Positions 59,219 through 64,000 of a DNA stretch of 64,000 nucleotides are shown piece after piece (within the stretch, counting starts at the first letter, position 1; each line of letters opens with the position of its first letter). This DNA comes from Adenophora triphylla var. japonica (Eukaryota; Streptophyta; Magnoliopsida; Asterales; Campanulaceae). Under the pieces are notes generated by a model. That model did not search any database. It worked only from the letters and a program-made list of their open reading frames with translations, and was not told the origin of the DNA. The DNA is taken from assembly GCA_022495995.1 (NCBI GenBank), contig JAFEMH010001472.1, forward strand, positions 310,001 through 374,000, in the 5' to 3' direction. The position numbers were made by a program, and so were the translations under genes.

Positions 59219-60733
59219 TTTTGTAGTTGATGGAGAGTTGTTATTATTGTGTATCGTTTTGATAGTTTGCTCTAATGGGCAATCTCATTATAATCTTGTA
59301 TATTAGAATGTCAAACGTAGATTCGTTGATTGAGCTGAGAAAATGGCCTAGAGCTTCTCCGGTGAGAAGGTTGTTTCATTTTCGATTGTATAAGCGAGGG
59401 GTGATGTGTATTCCACAGTTTTTGGATTCGGAATGTTATTGATAATAATTTGTATATCTACGTGACTATATGTGATCATAAATTCTTTTATACATTTTGA
59501 TGTGTGAATGTATTTTCTCTCATATGTCATTGGTTTATTCAGTTTGGGGGACTAGAAAATGAAAAAGAAAGGTTCCTTCCATACATTTGTTACACTTCCT
59601 CCTTTGCCCTAATTTTTTATTTTTTTTTTCAAATTTTAATCAAGCTTGGTCAACTTTAAGTAAACTTTGACCATTGCAATGGCTAATGATGGGAAGTAAT
59701 CCTTGGAGATTTTTCCTCAAACAAGAAAAGTATTCCTTCCTAAAACAAAATGGATGTCTAAAGAAAGTTGAATTTGTTCTTGATAAAAAACAAAAAACAA
59801 ATAGGATTTTTTATTTTTGACAAAATCCATATTTTGGTCAGGAGGAAAGAAACCATGTTTTTGCAATGTCTTCATTTTATTTTTTGTAATGTTCTCATCC
59901 AAGTACAATTTTTTTGTAATGCGCTCACTCCACTATCGGAGGTGTCAAAATTTTAACAGATTTCTGTCAAATGATGGCATATGATTAACAACCGTTAAAA
60001 AATAATGGGTTCATTAGTGGAGTAACTTAAATTCATCGAGCATCTTTAATTTTTAAGAAAAATAAAAAGAAGCAAAAGCCAACGGAAAATAAAAATAAAA
60101 TAATTTGTTTAGTAGAAAAGAAAAATAAAAATAAAAATACAGATAAAATAAATAAAAAACTTAAAAATAATAAAAAATGAATTAAACAATTTTTTGGTAC
60201 ATTAGGAAAAATAAAAATAAAATAAAAATAAATAAATAAATAAATAAATAAAATTAAAACAATTTTTCTGTACAATTGGGAAAATAAAATAGCTAAATAA
60301 ATAATACAAAATTGATGAAAAGTTAAGTTTATAAGGTTGTTAGTCAGGTGATGCCACATGTCAAAATACCGTTATAAAATTGACGTCTCCGTTAGCAAAG
60401 TGAGAGCGTTGCAAAAATCATGTATTTGAATGAGAACATTGCAAAGCAAAAAAGAAAAAAATCTTAATGAGGACATTGCAAAAACATAATATCTTTTGCG
60501 ACCAAAATATGATTTTTGCAATTTTTTTCAACATTCATTTTGAAGCGGGATAAAAGATATCCAGGCTTCTTCCTTATTGCAGGCTTACTGCAGGCCACAG
60601 GAAATTTGATGTAAAAATAAAAGCAATAAAAATAATCGTGGGCTGTCTCGTGTGAGATGGGAATATTTGTGACGTTAAATGTGTCTTGATTCCCTATTAA
60701 TTTAGGAAGCGGTCTCGTGTGAAATAAATCTGC
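59219..60733. other. VPS41 3' region and AT-rich intergenic DNA
   Basis: The first 100-300 bases should be the VPS41 3' UTR. 60050-60300 is almost pure A/T with AAATAAAT repeats. GGAATATTTGTGACGTTAAA near 60660 recurs near 61159. No gene. Confidence 0.5.
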
Positions 60734-61003
60734 CAGAGGTGGGGCGGATCCAAAATTTTGAAATTGCGTGAGTTTGATATTTAAAAAATATTATAAATAA
60801 TATTAATAGTTAAAAAAGTTTCATATATATAAAAAAAGTTACATATATAGTCAGTCACGTGGGTATGACAGTATAGAGTGGATTGTGAGGCGGGATTTTG
60901 ATGGTCACGTGTTCTGACTTTAGTAAAAAAAAAAAAAATTTTTTTTAATCAAAATTCTGAGGTGAGCTGGAGCACACGTCAATTATTCTTTGGATCCGCC
61001 CCT
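60734..61003. mobile_element. hAT-like MITE
   Basis: CAGAGGTGGGGCGGATCC at the left and GGATCCGCCCCTG at the right are inverted with a short gap. The ends resemble the large hAT at 33248. The target duplication is unclear (AATCTGCC / AATCGGCC). Confidence 0.55.
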
Positions 61004-61390
61004 GAATCGGCCATCCATTGATCAGCTTGCCCCGTCCATCAATTCATTCGGTGTTTTTTACTCTTCAACAAATATAACATTTAATATAAATGCCAAAAAA
61101 TAGATTTGACTAGTTCATATTACCATTTCCGTTCCATCGTTATTGGAGTAATTTCTTTTGGAATATTTGTGACGTTAAAATTTTCCCTATTAGTTAAACT
61201 GATTAGCATTCAGACACTTAAATACCTCAAACACAAACGTCAAGACTTGACAGCAACCAAGTCTTTTAAGGTTTAATTTAATTTTTTTTAAAAGCAAAAC
61301 CTGAAAGCTGACAACTTAAATGAGGGAACGGTAAATTTGACACTTTGCATCGTTCATTCAATCAGTAGCAAGCGACACACTCGCCATTTA

Positions 61391-61391
<1 letters not shown>

Positions 61392-61455
<64 letters not shown>
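61392..61455. repeat. (TA)n microsatellite
   Basis: About 60 bases of uninterrupted TA, ending at the 3' end of a small Helitron-like element. A second TA run follows at 61618-61661. Confidence 0.95.
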
Positions 61456-61456
<1 letters not shown>

Positions 61457-61616
61457 TAGAATAAGCCAGTGTCCGATGACACGTTTTTTTTTTTTTAATT
61501 AATTTTTTTTTAAAGGGCAAAATGGGAAAGGGACAAAATAGTGAGGGCAAAACGGAAATTTCGGCCATCGGAACTATTCATTCAACTGTTCACCCATTCC
61601 CTCATTTATATTATAG

Positions 61617-61617
<1 letters not shown>
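61456..61617 (-). mobile_element. Small Helitron-like element, 162 bp
   Basis: On the minus strand it starts TCTATAATATAAATGAGG at 61617, after host A. It ends with a short hairpin GTGTC-ATCG-GACAC, TGGCTTATT and CTAG at 61456, followed by host T. It lies between two TA runs that would be joined without it. Confidence 0.5.
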
Positions 61618-61665
<48 letters not shown>

Positions 61666-61741
61666 TATACTTCTTAATACTATATACTATGTACATAAAT
61701 CTAAAATAATTTTATATTTATTAATTAAACTTCTTAATATA

Positions 61742-62019
61742 TACTCCCTCCGCCCCATTACAAGGAGGAAAATTACTGTAGACGCGTAGAATAAGGAAAA
61801 AAATAATGATATAAATGTTGTGAGTGTAAAAGTAAAATAGGAGAGAGAATGAGTGGAGGGAATAGTGAATTATAATGGTGTTGTGAGTATTAAAATAATG
61901 TAGGAGAGAGAATGAGTGGAGGGAATAGTAAAGATTCCTTTTCATTTTAGAAAGTTTGTGGTTTGTAATGGGACGCCCAAAAAGAAAAATTTGTGGCTTG
62001 TAATGGAACGGAGGGAGTA
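61742..62019. mobile_element. Stowaway MITE, about 278 bp
   Basis: TACTCCCTCCGCCCCATTACA and TGTAATGGAACGGAGGGAGTA-type ends, with TA flanks. The core matches the copies at 42206 and 62120. Confidence 0.9.
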
Positions 62020-62119
62020 CATAATACTGTAAGTATTTGGGGACGGGGAGAGTAACTACTAATTTTTCATCTTAATTTGTTCAAACAATGACGATAAGTC
62101 ACCTTTAGTCTACCTCATG

Positions 62120-62398
62120 TACTCCCTCCGTCCCGGACCTTGGTGTCTAGTTTGACTTTTCACGTAAATTAAGGAGAGAGTATTATATTAAAAGTGTTGT
62201 GAGTGTGAAAATAAAATAGGAAAGAGAATGAGTGGAGGGAATAGTAAATTATAATAGTGTTGTGAGTATTAAAATAATGTAGGAGAGAGAATGAGTGGAG
62301 GAAATAATAAAGATTCCTTTCCATTTTAGGAAATGTGCACGTAGGTTTGGGACGCCCAAAATGAAAAGTGTGCACGTAGGTGGGGAACGGAGGGAGTA
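62120..62398. mobile_element. Stowaway MITE, about 279 bp
   Basis: TACTCCCTCCGTCCCGGAC at the left and TGGGGAACGGAGGGAGTA at the right. It shares GCACGTAGGT-type subterminal sequence with the MITE at 9052. Confidence 0.85.
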
Positions 62399-62903
62399 CT
62401 TAGCAAGAACAAGCTAGAATCTTCCAAACACTAAATAATACCCTTAAATGACTTATTGGAATTATTATTACTACTTCTTTCTGCTCTCCTAAAATGAATA
62501 TTAATATGTGGAAATAATAATAATAATAATGTGCAAACTAAGTGTATTTCGAAAGAAGTAGCTAAATATCTTTAACACATATCATGTTTCTTGTGTGCGT
62601 GAAATAATGTAAGTCAATAAAGTGGATAATTAATATGGGTCAACATTTTCAAAACTTCTTTCAAAGTTAATACTCATGGACTTCTGAAAAGAGCAATGAC
62701 AGATGTACAAAAGAGTAACAAATTAAAATTGGCTTAAAAAATCATAGGTGAGAGTTGATATGATCACTCAAAAACTGGGCAAAACTAAATAATTAATCAA
62801 TTAACTACTGGCAACTAAATTTGTACCATGTTTTTTTTTATATATATTTTGCAAATTTATATAGAGACGGAGGAAGTATTCATAATATATCATATAAGTT
62901 TCC
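62399..62903. other. Upstream region of the S28 peptidase gene
   Basis: AT-rich. A worn GAGACGGAGGAAGTA at 62863-62877 may be the right end of an old Stowaway. No gene. Confidence 0.4.
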
Positions 62904-62912
62904 TATATATAG
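62904..62912 (+). promoter_or_regulatory. TATA box of the S28 peptidase gene
   Basis: TATATATAG lies 35 bp before the ATG at 62947, so the 5' UTR would be very short (about 10-15 bases) if this box is used. Confidence 0.55.
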
Positions 62913-62946
62913 TCCAAGGAACTGAGCTTTTTCAGCATAGCGAACA

Positions 62947-63941
62947 ATGGCCATGGCCGGCCAACTCTCTTCCTCTCTTCTTCCATATTTTCTGTTTCTA
63001 CTACTAGCAAGAACATGTTATGTTCATTCAAGGTATACCAAGGCCACAAGATTCAAAATAGCAAAGGGTGATGCCATGGACATCTCTCAAACATCAGAGT
63101 ACCAAATCTATTATTACACGCAGACGCTCGATCATTTCAATTAACTTCCTCAAAGTTATGCCACTTTTCAACAAAGATATCTGGTGAACTCTAAATACTG
63201 GGGTGGGGCCCGTAACAACTCTCCTATATTTGTCTATACGGGCGAAGAGGATGCAGTTGTTGGCGATGCTAATATCCTTGGCTTCGTCCCTAAACTAGCT
63301 TCACGATTCCGTGGTCTCTTGGTGTATATGGAGGTACTTTTTTTTCTTTTTTTAAAACTTAATCGCACATTGATGATTAACCTATCAATATGAGAATATG
63401 TTTTGCTTATTGTTTTCGTGTTTTAGCATCGGTATTATGGAACTTCAATGCCATTTGGATCAAAAGATGAAGCATATAGGAATGCAAGCACCCTTGGATA
63501 TTTTAGCTCTGAACAAGCTTTAGCTGACTATGCCCAAATAATCATAGATGTTAAGAGGAATTTGTCCGCTGAAAATTGCCCTGTCATTGCAATTGGCGCA
63601 TCATACGGAGGAAGTAAGTTCTTTAGAAAATAAATTAGCTATTCATAATAATGTTATTGTATAATAACTTTTGAAATTTAATTTCGATAATGGTTAATGG
63701 GTAACGCTAGAATGAATGATCGAGGCTTAAAGATCTTGATTTAAGGCCTCGTGTTTTTTTTTCATATTTAAAGTTCTTTTTATTTTCGCTCCAATGTTCA
63801 TATACAGTGCTTGCTTCATGGTTTCGCTTGAAGTACCCCCATATCATATACGGCGCATTAGCAGTATCCGCTCCTATCCTCTATTTTGAGGACATCACGC
63901 CGCATGATGGATATTCTGTCAAAGTTAGCAAGTATTTTAGA
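62947..63941 (+). CDS. S28 serine carboxypeptidase (lysosomal Pro-X carboxypeptidase-like), 5' part, with in-frame stop
   Basis: Secreted or vacuolar enzyme family that removes C-terminal residues after proline. Exons: 62947-63333, 63427-63613, 63808-63941, continuing beyond the window (donor GT at 63942). A signal peptide is visible ([18 protein letters not shown]). Family motifs: [21 protein letters not shown], then [25 protein letters not shown], the nucleophile motif GASYGG (Ser in the middle) and [11 protein letters not shown]. After QTLDHFN the codon is TAA (63142-63144) where relatives usually have Tyr, and the frame resumes directly with family-like sequence. That makes this copy a probable pseudogene or a sequencing error; the rest of the visible frame is intact. 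The catalytic Asp and His would lie outside the window. Confidence 0.82.
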
Positions 63942-64000
63942 GTAAGCAAAATAAATTCATCTTTAAATTTCTATCTTCTTCAATATGACTCTCATTGCTT

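Overview
This is a plant nuclear window, almost certainly from a eudicot. It has multi-exon genes with GT..AG introns, AT-rich intergenic DNA and dense plant transposons: Stowaway MITEs with CTCCCTCCGTCC ends, Helitrons, hAT, Ty1/copia, a Tat-like Ty3/gypsy, a LINE and a MULE-like foldback. I cannot name the species. Five host protein genes are visible; most of the rest is mobile DNA, much of it nested.

Layout. 1-5162 (+): 3' part of a RING-HC E3 ligase gene, with one splice acceptor plus exon start tandemly triplicated. 7699-8493 (-): an intronless ATL-type RING-H2 ligase. About 10.3-24.95 kb: a decayed Tat-like Ty3/gypsy region with gag zinc-knuckle remnants, an antisense plant-mobile-domain (PMD)-like pseudogene, a 60-bp tandem array and an LTR whose U3 carries repeated palindromes. 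A minus-strand Helitron (13528-17881) sits inside it. 25608-26336 (-): a long-tailed histone H2B variant of the H2B.8/H2B.S type. 26.6-28.1 kb: Stowaway elements, one inside another. 28875-32891 (+): a second Helitron of the same family, carrying GGCC-rich modules with snRNA-type USE-TATA promoter motifs. 33248-41380: a hAT transposon with a perfect 8-bp target duplication, split by a copia element (34877-40221). 43576-59218 (+): a complete 19-exon VPS41 gene whose introns hold a foldback element, a degenerate copy of exon 2, hAT-like MITEs, Stowaways and a LINE lodged in a Stowaway. 62947 to the right edge (+): the start of an S28 serine carboxypeptidase gene with an in-frame stop codon.

Functionally the host genes are unrelated neighbours: two ubiquitin ligases, a chromatin-compacting histone variant, a HOPS tethering subunit of the vacuolar pathway and a secreted or vacuolar prolyl carboxypeptidase. 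There is no operon-like logic. The most unusual signals are the USE-TATA modules with constant 33-bp spacing inside a Helitron, the in-frame 39-nt pseudo-exon repeats in the RING gene, the palindrome array just upstream of an LTR TATA box, the composite inverted MITE pair in VPS41 intron 1, and the H2B variant that lacks the usual ubiquitination lysine.
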